Of a stretch of 64,000 bases of DNA, positions 8,103 through 19,400 are shown in pieces. The position numbers and the translations under genes are program-made. Every line of letters begins with the position of its first letter. The stretch's first letter is position 1. This stretch comes from Desulfovibrio aminophilus (GTDB taxonomy: Bacteria; Desulfobacterota; Desulfovibrionia; Desulfovibrionales; Desulfovibrionaceae), in NCBI RefSeq assembly GCF_023660105.1, contig NZ_JAMHGA010000018.1, positions 1 through 64,000 on the forward strand, given 5' to 3'. The notes below the pieces were generated by a model. The model saw nothing but the letters and a program-made list of their open reading frames with translations, ran no database searches and was not told where the DNA came from.

Positions 8103-8754
8103 GCAGGATCACCTTGCGCGACCGGCGGGCGCTGCTGCGCCTGCCCGCGAACGCCTATGGCCTGCACAAGGCCGTGTGGGATCTGTTCACCGACGGCCCG
8201 GACCGCCGCCGGGACTTCCTCTTCCGCGTGGAGGAGGGAACCGGTTTGAGCCTGCTGGCCGTGTCCGCCCGCCCTCCGCGCGCGTCGTCCGACGCCTGGC
8301 GGGTGGAGGTGCGGGACTATGCCCCCGCGCTTCGGCCGGGCGACCGGCTGACCTTCGCCCTGCGGGCCAACCCGGTGCGCACGGGGCGCAACGCGGACGG
8401 CCGCCCCGCCCGCTTCGACGTGGTCATGGACGCCAAGCACGCCTTGAAGGTTCAGGGCGTGCCGCGCGAACAATGGCCGCCCCTGTCCGAACTGGAGCGT
8501 GAGGCCGGGGCCCGCTGGCTGGCCTCCCGGGCCGAACGGCTGGGGTTCAGGCTGGAGACCGTCGGGCTCAACGTGGACGGCTACCGGCTGCACCGCTTCC
8601 CCAAGGAGGGGCGGGAGGTGAGCTTCGCCACCCTGGACTTCCAGGGTCTGCTCGAAGTCCTGGATGTGGAGCGTTTCCAGCGGACCCTGGCCGAGGGAGT
8701 GGGACCGGGCAAGTCCTTCGGCTGCGGGCTGTTGCTCGTGCGACGGGCGTCGTC

Positions 8755-8770
<16 letters not shown>
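8093..8770 (+). CDS. cas6e: CRISPR RNA endonuclease Cas6e (CasE)
   Basis: The 225-residue protein cleaves the pre-crRNA at the base of the repeat hairpin, leaving an 8-nt 5' handle (ATGGACCG in this array). Tyr22 and His25 in NAYGLHK match the catalytic Tyr/His pair of the family, and a glycine-rich loop GVGPGKSFGCG lies near the C-terminus. The ATG at 8093 follows AGGGAGGAC; a longer upstream frame overlaps cas5 and was not used. It overlaps cas1 by 16 bases. Confidence 0.93.
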
Positions 8771-9967
<1,197 letters not shown>

Positions 9968-10040
9968 AATGACGAGGTCGAAAATCGGTACTTTTTGTAG
10001 TACTGTTTTTGATCAATGAATTCGGCTCATTCCAGGAAGA
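9968..10040 (+). promoter_or_regulatory. CRISPR leader with IHF-like site
   Basis: A short AT-rich stretch lies between cas2 and the first repeat. GATCAATGAATTC (10011-10023) resembles the IHF consensus WATCAANNNNTTR and lies 18-30 bases before the first repeat. In the E. coli I-E leader, IHF bends DNA at a comparable distance to direct integration (established). The array promoter should also lie here, but no good -35/-10 pair was assigned. Confidence 0.65.
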
Positions 10041-13000
10041 GTGTTCCCCGCATGCGCGGGGATGGACCGGTCCACCGGACCCAGGCGCTCTGCATCTTCT
10101 CGTGTTCCCCGCATGCGCGGGGATGGACCGGCTTTCCCCGTCCCCACGCCGACGCTCTCCCGGTGTTCCCCGCATGCGCGGGGATGGACCGTCCCCCCTC
10201 CAGGAGCTGGAGGTGAGACCTCAGTGTTCCCCGCATGCGCGGGGATGGACCGGAAAAGAGACTAGCCAAAGCGTTGGGACGCGGGTGTTCCCCGCATGCG
10301 CGGGGATGGACCGAATTGTTGGCGCGTCTTGGCTTGCGCCTATAAGTGTTCCCCGCATGCGCGGGGATGGACCGGATGGTCAGCCGAGAAGCAAGTCCCA
10401 CACCACGTGTTCCCCGCATGCGCGGGGATGGACCGTCCGATCCGTTCTGGGTGCTCCAGGTCCGCTCGTGTTCCCCGCATGCGCGGGGATGGACCGCGCA
10501 AGGACGGCTCCATGGAGGAGGACTGGATGTGTTCCCCGCATGCGCGGGGATGGACCGGTCTTGAACGACTGGAACGAAATCCTTGTCCCGTGTTCCCCGC
10601 ATGCGCGGGGATGGACCAGTAGAGTCATGTCATCCTCCTACAGTTCAGCAGTGTTCCCCGCATGCGCGGGGATGGACCGTCCGCATACCTCGATGAACTT
10701 GTAAATCCAAGGTGTTCCCCGCATGCGCGGGGATGGACCGAATGCCCCATCTGTGGGAGGGCTGACAGCCTTGTGTTCCCCGCATGCGCGGGGATGGACC
10801 GGGGAATAGTTATGGGTGTCACAGTGATGGGTAGTGTTCCCCGCATGCGCGGGGATGGACCGTTTCACACCTTCTGTGTGGACTTGTGGGAGCAGTGTTC
10901 CCCGCATGCGCGGGGATGGACCGAGCATATCAATCGTACTGGCGTCTTCCTCAATGTGTTCCCCGCATGCGCGGGGATGGACCGATATCTGTCCATATGT
11001 TGCAGAGCTACAGTAAGTGTTCCCCGCATGCGCGGGGATGGACCGAGGTGGATAAGGTAAAGTGAAAGAGATCATACGTGTTCCCCGCATGCGCGGGGAT
11101 GGACCGTGTGCGGGCAGCGTGCAGCGTACAGTGGGACAGTGTTCCCCGCATGCGCGGGGATGGACCGTACGCTTGGCGGGCACTTTGTCCCATTTTGAAG
11201 TGTTCCCCGCATGCGCGGGGATGGACCGAAGCACGACAGGCACATGTTAACTACTGTATTGTGTTCCCCGCATGCGCGGGGATGGACCGAAATCCGGCTA
11301 CGTGCGAATCCCAAACGCACTGTGTTCCCCGCATGCGCGGGGATGGACCGGTCTCCGCGAAGTTGCCGTATTCCCTGTTTAGGTGTTCCCCGCATGCGCG
11401 GGGATGGACCGGCCCAGATCGACCGCCTGGAGCGTGCCGACCAGTGTTCCCCGCATGCGCGGGGATGGACCGTGAGCTGCGTTTAACGGGGTCTTCGCAA
11501 CGGCGTGTTCCCCGCATGCGCGGGGATGGACCGATGGGGAGTGACCCGCCAAAGTGTGGGCACGGGTGTTCCCCGCATGCGCGGGGATGGACCGTTATGA
11601 CGGACGCGCTTATCGTGGCGGGCTTCGTGTTCCCCGCATGCGCGGGGATGGACCGAACAGGCGCAGGTGGACTTTGCACAGGCAGCAGTGTTCCCCGCAT
11701 GCGCGGGGATGGACCGCGCGGCGCTCCCGGAACCGTTCCGCAGCAGAAGTGTTCCCCGCATGCGCGGGGATGGACCGTCTTTCCGCCCTTCTTCTCATTA
11801 ATGTACACAGTGTTCCCCGCATGCGCGGGGATGGACCGGCACGCTTCCGCGATGACCTCGGCGTCAGTGAGTGTTCCCCGCATGCGCGGGGATGGACCGC
11901 AGGGGCATATGCGTCAAAAAAACCCAGGGCGTGTTCCCCGCATGCGCGGGGATGGACCGTCGGACCAGACACCGAGAACCTGAGTCACGGTGTGTTCCCC
12001 GCATGCGCGGGGATGGACCGGTCGGCTGGCAGGACAACCCCTGGTTCCCCGAGTGTTCCCCGCATGCGCGGGGATGGACCGTGGGACGAGGCGGCCCGCG
12101 TGCTGGCGGACCAGTGTTCCCCGCATGCGCGGGGATGGACCGACGCGGATCAACGGGCATTGTGCACCTCCTCCGTGTTCCCCGCATGCGCGGGGATGGA
12201 CCGTACCAAAAGGGCGAGGAGCGTTGGATTCAGCGGTGTTCCCCGCATGCGCGGGGATGGACCGCCGCTGGGGTGGCTCAAGTCATGTCTGGTGGGGTGT
12301 TCCCCGCATGCGCGGGGATGGACCGGCCCTGGAGGTCATGGAGCAGGGACGCCTGGAGTGTTCCCCGCATGCGCGGGGATGGACCGCTGGGGTTGAAGCA
12401 TCTAGCCCGCCGCGCTCCGTGTTCCCCGCATGCGCGGGGATGGACCGTCGGCTACATCCAATCCCTCGATGCCTTGGCGGTGTTCCCCGCATGCGCGGGG
12501 ATGGACCGCGCATCCAGCACCTGCTCGTGGAGCAGCCCTCGTGTTCCCCGCATGCGCGGGGATGGACCGGGGCCGGACGGCGAGGTCTGGCCCGAGTCGA
12601 AGTGTTCCCCGCATGCGCGGGGATGGACCGGCCCGGCATGAGCGTGGAGGGTCCACTCGTCAGTGTTCCCCGCATGCGCGGGGATGGACCGAGCCTCCCA
12701 TTCCGCCGGACGTCGAAGGGCAGGTGTTCCCCGCATGCGCGGGGATGGACCGAAGTAGCCAGCATTCTGGACGAGCTTCCTATAGTGTTCCCCGCATGCG
12801 CGGGGATGGACCGCCCGCCGTATTGTTGGCAATCAACCGGAATGGGTGTTCCCCGCATGCGCGGGGATGGACCGTTGTTCTCCGGGGTCTTGCCGTCGGA
12901 GGCCACGTGTTCCCCGCATGCGCGGGGATGGACCGTCCTGGGACTTGAGGAGAGGGTAGGACATGCCGTGTTCCCCGCATGCGCGGGGATGGACCGAACG

Positions 13001-16000
13001 GTTCACGGTCTGGGGACAGCTCGTTGTAGTGTTCCCCGCATGCGCGGGGATGGACCGCAGCAGTGAGCGCCGTTGACGTGCAGGCGGCCGTGTTCCCCGC
13101 ATGCGCGGGGATGGACCGGCCCTGGAGGTCATGGAGCAGGGACGCCTGGAGTGTTCCCCGCATGCGCGGGGATGGACCGAGGGTTCCCAGACTGGAGTTT
13201 CTGGACGCCTCGTGTTCCCCGCATGCGCGGGGATGGACCGACGGACGAGGTCTACGCCCGGAACGAGGTGCAGTGTTCCCCGCATGCGCGGGGATGGACC
13301 GGCGGCCGGTCTCTTCGGGGACCGGCCCCGACCGTGTTCCCCGCATGCGCGGGGATGGACCGGATCTGCTGCTTCTGGTAGCCCCGGCGCTCCTCGTGTT
13401 CCCCGCATGCGCGGGGATGGACCGAGGTACATGGACGACAGGCGGGTGATCTCCTTGTGTTCCCCGCATGCGCGGGGATGGACCGGGCCGGGAATAGTCC
13501 CGTGCTCAATTGGTCAAGTGTTCCCCGCATGCGCGGGGATGGACCGGTCCACGGGGATTTGGAGTCGACCGCGAGACGTGTTCCCCGCATGCGCGGGGAT
13601 GGACCGCGCACGATCCAGGAGGTCGGGTTTCACCAGGGGTGTTCCCCGCATGCGCGGGGATGGACCGGCCGAGGAATCCACCAAGCGGCTTGCGGCGTCG
13701 TGTTCCCCGCATGCGCGGGGATGGACCGGTCCAGGCCATCGACCGCGAGATGGCCGTGTAGTGTTCCCCGCATGCGCGGGGATGGACCGTCCAGGACCGG
13801 GACGCCCTGCCCGGCCACCGGGTGTTCCCCGCATGCGCGGGGATGGACCGCCGTCAAAAAGCTCGAAGGTTTGGCGCGGAGGGTGTTCCCCGCATGCGCG
13901 GGGATGGACCGCGCCATTCCAAAACGTTCCATAAAGCGATTGTGTGTTCCCCGCATGCGCGGGGATGGACCGTGATGGCCGGGGTGGAGATGCTCATGAG
14001 CCCCGTGTTCCCCGCATGCGCGGGGATGGACCGAAGGGTTTGCTTCCGTTTGCCGTGCCGCTCGAGTGTTCCCCGCATGCGCGGGGATGGACCGCTCCGC
14101 GATGAGTCGTCGGCACTCGTGCGGCTGTGTTCCCCGCATGCGCGGGGATGGACCGTGATGCCGTAAGCGTCCTGAAACTCGGCATAGGTGTTCCCCGCAT
14201 GCGCGGGGATGGACCGAGCCTCCATCGTGGCCGGTTTGGTGGTCGCGTGTGTTCCCCGCATGCGCGGGGATGGACCGGCGTTGGGCAGGATCTTGGCCAG
14301 CACCTGATAGTGTTCCCCGCATGCGCGGGGATGGACCGATGTCCCACTCCGAGTTCGGCCGGAAGATCTTGTGTTCCCCGCATGCGCGGGGATGGACCCA
14401 TCACGCCCGCCCCAGGGCCATTGCGGCGGCCGTGTTCCCCGCATGCGCGGGGATGGACCGAACACATCCTCGGAGGAGCGCATGTCCTCGCTGTGTTCCC
14501 CGCATGCGCGGGGATGGACCGCCTCCTTTTGAGATGCACGTCAACGGCTACCTGTGTTCCCCGCATGCGCGGGGATGGACCGTAGCCGATCCTGCACCCT
14601 ATTTGCACCCTATGGTGTTCCCCGCATGCGCGGGGATGGACCGGCATGAGGGAGACATTTGCACCGATTGCTTGAGTGTTCCCCGCATGCGCGGGGATGG
14701 ACCGGTGTTACATTTCAATATCTTCTCGCTTGAAATGTGTTCCCCGCATGCGCGGGGATGGACCGTGGAATCATTGCGCTTGCCGTAGTGCAACTGAGTG
14801 TTCCCCGCATGCGCGGGGATGGACCGCATATCCGGCTAGCTGAAGGCGTGGTGGAACTGTGTTCCCCGCATGCGCGGGGATGGACCGGTCTTGGCCGAGC
14901 CCTCGGCGAGCTGCGGCTTGTGTTCCCCGCATGCGCGGGGATGGACCGCTCAAGCATCAGATGGACATCGACGAGCAGGTGTGTTCCCCGCATGCGCGGG
15001 GATGGACCGCTCACCTCGCTGCCCAGGTTCTGCACGGCCTGGTGTTCCCCGCATGCGCGGGGATGGACCGTCGGCGGAGTCGTTGGGCGACGCGGAAAAA
15101 TCGTGTTCCCCGCATGCGCGGGGATGGACCTGGATGTCCCGGTTGCGCTTGAGCAGCTGGACGGTGTTCCCCGCATGCGCGGGGATGGACCGGCCGGGCA
15201 GAGCGTCACCATCTACTGCAACCAGTGTTCCCCGCATGCGCGGGGATGGACCGGATCTCGCCGTCCAGGGCGAAGGCCAGGGACAGGTGTTCCCCGCATG
15301 CGCGGGGATGGACCGACCACTTCCGGTGCGGTCTTCGTGACCACGGCGTGTTCCCCGCATGCGCGGGGATGGACCGCAGCGCCTGGCTCAGTGCCCCGAG
15401 CAGGCCGGGTGTTCCCCGCATGCGCGGGGATGGACCGGAGGATGCAATGGGATACTACCTGATCGCCAGGTGTTCCCCGCATGCGCGGGGATGGACCGTA
15501 CATGCGCTGGCTGGAGAGCGAGGGCTATCTGTGTTCCCCGCATGCGCGGGGATGGACCGGTGCTGGAGGCCCTGCGCAAATTGGAGGTGCCGTGTTCCCC
15601 GCATGCGCGGGGATGGACCGGCCTGCAAGCTCGGGCTGCTGACCGGCGTGGAGTGTTCCCCGCATGCGCGGGGATGGACCGGTCAAGCATCAGATGGACA
15701 TCGACGAGCAGGTGTGTTCCCCGCATGCGCGGGGATGGACCGATGACGGACGGGCCGTTCGTCGCGATCCGGCCGTGTTCCCCGCATGCGCGGGGATGGA
15801 CCGCGGTTCGTGCTCAACCCTCCCCCGGATTCCATGTGTTCCCCGCATGCGCGGGGATGGACCGATGAAGTACGGCGGCAAGAGCGGCCGCGGGATGTGT
15901 TCCCCGCATGCGCGGGGATGGACCGACGTAGGCCGCGCTGTCCCTGTCGTACCCTACGTGTTCCCCGCATGCGCGGGGATGGACCGGACGCCGTCCGGCA

Positions 16001-16292
16001 GGCGCTGCGCAACTGCGGGTGTTCCCCGCATGCGCGGGGATGGACCGCCGGGGTGCTCTCCCTGGCCCAGGCCCTGAAGGTGTTCCCCGCATGCGCGGGG
16101 ATGGACCGGTCTGCCGCTGGTCTGCAAGGCTCTCCAGCGTGTGTTCCCCGCATGCGCGGGGATGGACCGTTTCAGCGCGCGCAGACAATCCGCCGGATAG
16201 CGTGTTCCCCGCATGCGCGGGGATGGACCGGGCCTCTATGGCACCGTCGGCGGTAATTGGGAAGTGTTCCCCGCATGCGCGGGGATGGGTCA
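10041..16292 (+). CRISPR. Type I-E CRISPR array, 103 repeats and 102 spacers
   Basis: Repeats are 29 nt (GTGTTCCCCGCATGCGC followed by GGGGATGGACCG) with spacers of 32 nt. Stepping through every repeat start gives a constant 61-nt period except for 31-nt spacers before 11931 and 13578 and 33-nt spacers before 13396, 15287 and 16264. The repeat forms a TCCCCGC/GCGGGGA hairpin. Only the last base varies inside the array: A in repeat 10 (10590), C in repeat 72 (14371) and T in repeat 84 (15103). The final repeat (16264-16292) is degenerate at its 3' end (ATGGGTCA), which marks the old end. Polarity is therefore left to right from cas2. Spacers 38 and 51 are identical, and spacers 81 and 93 differ only at base 1. 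Confidence 0.99.
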
Positions 16293-17198
16293 CCCTGATC
16301 GAGTGGTTCCTTTGTTTGTTCTGTGCTGTCGTGACGATTCCTTTTCTGGACCGCCACCTTGCCTGTCGCGTTTTCCGCCATGCGGGTGGCTGGCCTGGAG
16401 CGACAACCATGCCTCGGCGTGCAACAGGACACCGGCGATTTCCTCAAGATCGGATGCCAACGCGGGGATGGCTGCGGCGATCTTTCCGTGCGGATCGGGC
16501 ACATCCAGGAGCAGGGCGCTGAGCAATGTGACCGCGTCCCGCAAGAAGTCCTTGTACTCCGCCTGGAGGCATGGAAGCCGGGCGACCAGATCAGGAAAGG
16601 AACCCGCGCCCCGCATCTGTCCACGAATTCTGATGAATGTGTCCGTGTACTCCGATCTGACGGCGAAGTGCCGGGTGTACTTTTTCGAGGAGGAGTATCC
16701 CCTCGGAACGGATTCAAGGTCGTATTTCAGTCGCCGCGCCCTTTGATATTCGGGAGTCCTGGGCTGATGTCGCGCGCAGTACGCGGGCCGCCGCGAGGTG
16801 GCCTTGCCCGATGGGGCCAGCCGCCAGCAGAGCTTGCAAAAAGCCAGTGAATCCCACTCCCGGTCATGAAGGGCCCTCGGCCGTTTCCGCGGCCCCTTGA
16901 TGAGCGGGATGAGGCCGTATATCGCGTTCGCGGCGTCTTCCGCCGCCCGGATTGCCTCCGCGTCGCCGTGGAATATCCTGCTCGCCTGATAATGGAGGTT
17001 TTTGGCCGCCTCCTCCAATCCCTTCCAGCCGCGATAGTGTGCGCTCGGCAGCTGCTCCGCCCATTTGTCATAGATTTCCGGCGGGAGTACCTCTTTGGCG
17101 GCGCACCGGAACCCGGCGGGAGTCATCCGGCCCGCAGCGAAGACGGCGTCCGCCAGTTTGCGTTCAAGGCCGAAGAGGAAGTTCAGGTGATGCGTCAT
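16290..17198 (-). CDS. Unrecognised protein with a Cys/His cluster
   Basis: About 302 residues; no family recognised. A CKLCWRLAP…YCARH arrangement (C-x2-C then C-x2-H) near the middle could bind zinc, in a basic context. The C-terminus is Lys/Arg/Gly-rich and looks disordered. The ATG at 17198 follows GGGAGAAGC and is preferred over a GTG 21 bases upstream. The gene is convergent with the array and its TGA is exactly the last three bases of the terminal repeat. It lies between array and integrase, so it is probably island cargo. Confidence 0.6.
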   Translation of the reverse strand: MTHHLNFLFGLERKLADAVFAAGRMTPAGFRCAAKEVLPPEIYDKWAEQLPSAHYRGWKGLEEAAKNLHYQASRIFHGDAEAIRAAEDAANAIYGLIPLIKGPRKRPRALHDREWDSLAFCKLCWRLAPSGKATSRRPAYCARHQPRTPEYQRARRLKYDLESVPRGYSSSKKYTRHFAVRSEYTDTFIRIRGQMRGAGSFPDLVARLPCLQAEYKDFLRDAVTLLSALLLDVPDPHGKIAAAIPALASDLEEIAGVLLHAEAWLSLQASHPHGGKRDRQGGGPEKESSRQHRTNKGTTRSG

Positions 17199-17304
17199 GC
17201 TTCTCCCGCACGCCCTCACGGGGTGCGGCCGAGGGGAAACCCGCGCGGCTCCGTTGAGTGAGCGGTCGGCTTTGGTTCTCGCGCCTGCCCTGGCCGCGGG
17301 GATT

Positions 17305-18297
17305 TCACGTCCGCTCCGCCATCCGAACCGCCAGATCCTTGGCCCGGAGATGGGTGTAGCGTTTGAGCATCTCCAGGGTCTTATGCCCGGTCACGGCGGC
17401 CGCTTCCATGACATTGAGCCCTTTCTCGAAAAGCCGCGACGTGGCTTCGTGGCGGAGGTCATGATAGCGGAGGTCCGGCAGACCTGCCCGTGCGCAGATG
17501 CGAATGAATGCCTGAGTGATGGCGTTGGGGTTCTCGTAATACCGCCAGACCGGTCCGAGATCGCGGCGCCGGGCCTTGAGGATCGCCAGGGATTTTGGGG
17601 ACAAGGGCACTTCGCGGGGTTCGCCGTTTTTGGTCTCCGGGAGAAGCACGACGCGACTCTTCAGGTCTACATGCTCCCAGCGCATCCGGGCGAGTTCCGT
17701 GCGTCTCATGGCGGTTTCCAGGGCAAAGGCGATGATGTCGGCCATGTCACCGCCATAGGCCGTGGCCGCGTCGAGCAGTTTTTTCTCTTCACCACGTTTC
17801 AGTCGGCGGTCCCGGGCGCGGGGCATGGACGGCATGCGCACCACGGGGAGTCCGCGCGGCAGAGAGATGCCCCAATCGATGGTGCAGCATTTCAGGACAC
17901 GGTGGAGCAGGCCGAGATCATGCCGAACGGTTTGAGGGGAGAGACCGGATTTGAGCGCCTTGTCCCGGTAGGCCGCAACATGGGAGGAGTCCAGCGCGAT
18001 GAGCGACAGGGCGCCCAGTTCCACCCGCAGGCGGGCGAGGTTGCCGCTGAGCGAACTCCCCCCACGGGCGAGACGGGGAAATACCTCATCCTGATACCGC
18101 GCCAGGGCGACGGCAACGGATGTCCGCTCCGCTGCATCCGTGGGCAGGAAGGCGCCCCTGTCCATTTCGCGCTCTTGCGCCCTGGCCCACTTCTCGGCGT
18201 CGGATTTTGTGGCGAAGGTTTTTGATATGGCGCTCTGCCCCTCTCGGCGGATCCTGGCCTGCCATTTGCCGTTCGTTCGTTTTTGAAACGTCGCCAT
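17305..18297 (-). CDS. Tyrosine recombinase, phage/island integrase
   Basis: The 330-residue protein has an N-terminal arm-binding-like segment, a SAM-like core-binding domain (about residues 60-160) and a catalytic domain. The full tyrosine recombinase set is visible: Arg198 (TAMRRTEL), Lys223, His279-x2-Arg282 (HDLRH), His305 (GHKT) and Tyr314 (RYTH). It reads away from the tRNA-Pro remnant 100 bases to its right, the usual layout for an island integrase next to its attachment site. It appears intact. Confidence 0.95.
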   Translation of the reverse strand: MATFQKRTNGKWQARIRREGQSAISKTFATKSDAEKWARAQEREMDRGAFLPTDAAERTSVAVALARYQDEVFPRLARGGSSLSGNLARLRVELGALSLIALDSSHVAAYRDKALKSGLSPQTVRHDLGLLHRVLKCCTIDWGISLPRGLPVVRMPSMPRARDRRLKRGEEKKLLDAATAYGGDMADIIAFALETAMRRTELARMRWEHVDLKSRVVLLPETKNGEPREVPLSPKSLAILKARRRDLGPVWRYYENPNAITQAFIRICARAGLPDLRYHDLRHEATSRLFEKGLNVMEAAAVTGHKTLEMLKRYTHLRAKDLAVRMAERT

Positions 18298-18396
18298 CAG
18301 GTGCCTCCGAACGTCGCCTGTGTCTCCAAATTGTCTCCATCTGGGCTTAGATTATTTCAATGTTACCTTTATATCAATAAAAATTACAAAATAAAC

Positions 18397-18446
18397 TCAG
18401 CTTTGGGAGCTGGTTGCCGGAGGTTCAAATCCTCTCGCCCCGACCA
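18397..18446 (+). other. tRNA-Pro(UGG) 3' remnant, integrase attachment site
   Basis: The sequence runs from the anticodon arm to the CCA end of a proline tRNA. The anticodon stem is TCAGC/GCTGG around the loop TTTGGGA (anticodon TGG). A variable loop follows, then the T arm GGAGG-TTCAAAT-CCTCT, acceptor strand CGCCCCG, discriminator A and CCA. Upstream (18298-18396) is AT-rich and holds no D arm or 5' acceptor strand, so this is not a working tRNA. Such 3' duplications mark one end of integrated elements; the intact tRNA should lie beyond the left end of the island. Confidence 0.88.
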
Positions 18447-18462
18447 AGAAAGTGAAGCAGGA

Positions 18463-18489
18463 CGGGCACGCCACGGCGTGCCCGTTTTT
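18463..18489 (+). terminator. Rho-independent terminator behind the tRNA-Pro remnant
   Basis: A 9-bp stem CGGGCACGC/GCGTGCCCG (18463-18484) is followed by TTTTT. It sits 17 bases after the CCA of the remnant, as a tRNA terminator would. This supports reading the DNA right of 18446 as the original downstream flank of the tRNA gene. Confidence 0.85.
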
Positions 18490-18650
18490 GTTTCCGGACC
18501 GGTTTCGGTCCGCCCTTCCCTTTGCTGTCATCGGCCCCGATTGAAAGTCTCCACGATGGCTGTTCCGTGCGTCCGTTCCGCGCGCCTCTGAGCCACCTGC
18601 GGCGCATTGCGTCGCGCAACGTGCCCGGCGTCGGCGTGTAGTCCCATTCT

Positions 18651-18705
18651 TACACGACGTGAGAGCTTTCCTACAAATTTGTGAGTCTCACGCCTTTTCC
18701 ATAAT
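18651..18705 (+). promoter_or_regulatory. Candidate operator and promoter of the molybdoenzyme module
   Basis: Two related elements lie two helical turns apart: TACACGACGTGAGAG (18651-18665) and TACAAATTTGTGAGTC (18672-18687). They contain an inverted repeat CGTGAGA (18658-18664)/TCTCACG (18686-18692) and the palindrome GTGAGTCTCAC. CATAAT at 18700-18705 is a good -10 with only a poor -35 (TTGTGA, spacing 15), which suggests an activated promoter. The NarL-type regulator at 34403 is a plausible binder, by inference. The rest of 18490-18812 shows no gene. Confidence 0.45.
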
Positions 18706-18812
18706 CGATGATCGCAACGATTCACCTCCGCGAAGGATGGACCTTCGCCGATCCCCCCATCCCCCGGCCGGCCGCCGACCGGCGCCGGCCGGGGTGCTCC
18801 AAAAGGAGGCGT

Positions 18813-19373
18813 ATGCAGGAATCTCAACACGAAGCCCAGACGCTCGCTTCCCTGAGAGATTTTTTCATCGCTCAGGACGGAGCCGAACTGGAGGCCGCCG
18901 TCGGGAGGCTCCCCGAGGATCTCAAGTCCGCCGTTCCAGCCGTGCCGGACTGGGATGCCGCCGAGTTCGACTTCAACCGCTTCTTCGTCGGCCCCCGTAT
19001 CCTGGCCGCCCCCCCGTATGCTTCCGTCTATCTGTCCCCCGAGCCGCAGGTCATGGGCGAGGCGGCCCTTGAGGCCCGGAGGATCTACGCGGCCCTGGGC
19101 CTGCAATCCCCGTTCGACGCCCGGCTCCCGGACGACCATCTGAGTCTCGAACTCGACGCGTTGCGCATCATGCAGGGGGGGCTGTCCCACACGCCGTCGG
19201 AGCCGCTGAAGGAGTTGCGGGACTGTTTCGTTCACGAACACCTGAACGTCTGGGTTCCGCTTTTCGCCAGGCGGGTCAGGATGGTCGCGCCCGAGCATAC
19301 GATCATCCGCTTCATGGCGGACGCCGTGGAGCGGTGCGTGGAGTCGGTCGCCGAGTCGAAGGGCAGGTTCTAG
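18813..19373 (+). CDS. TorD-family chaperone for a molybdoenzyme
   Basis: The 186-residue, all-helical, acidic protein resembles the TorD/DmsD/NarJ chaperones that bind the Tat signal of a molybdoenzyme and help cofactor insertion. The PLKELRDCFVHEHLNVWVPLFARRV segment corresponds to the conserved (E/D)-x-H-x-x-x-(F/W) region. The ATG follows AAAAGGAGGCGT, an excellent ribosome site; an in-frame start at 18708 lacks one. The gene directly precedes a Tat-exported catalytic subunit, its likely client. Confidence 0.82.
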   Translation: MQESQHEAQTLASLRDFFIAQDGAELEAAVGRLPEDLKSAVPAVPDWDAAEFDFNRFFVGPRILAAPPYASVYLSPEPQVMGEAALEARRIYAALGLQSPFDARLPDDHLSLELDALRIMQGGLSHTPSEPLKELRDCFVHEHLNVWVPLFARRVRMVAPEHTIIRFMADAVERCVESVAESKGRF

Positions 19374-19400
19374 CCGTTTCTCTACCCGGAGGAAGGAAAG

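Noticed and set aside
10009-16256. Many open frames on both strands through the CRISPR array, with proteins of repeating PACAG, PHARG and PRMRG units
   Set aside because: They are translations of the 29-nt repeat in its different frames and carry no start signals of their own.
18397-18446. A functional tRNA gene at this place
   Set aside because: The D arm and 5' acceptor strand are missing; upstream is AT-rich sequence leading into the integrase gene.
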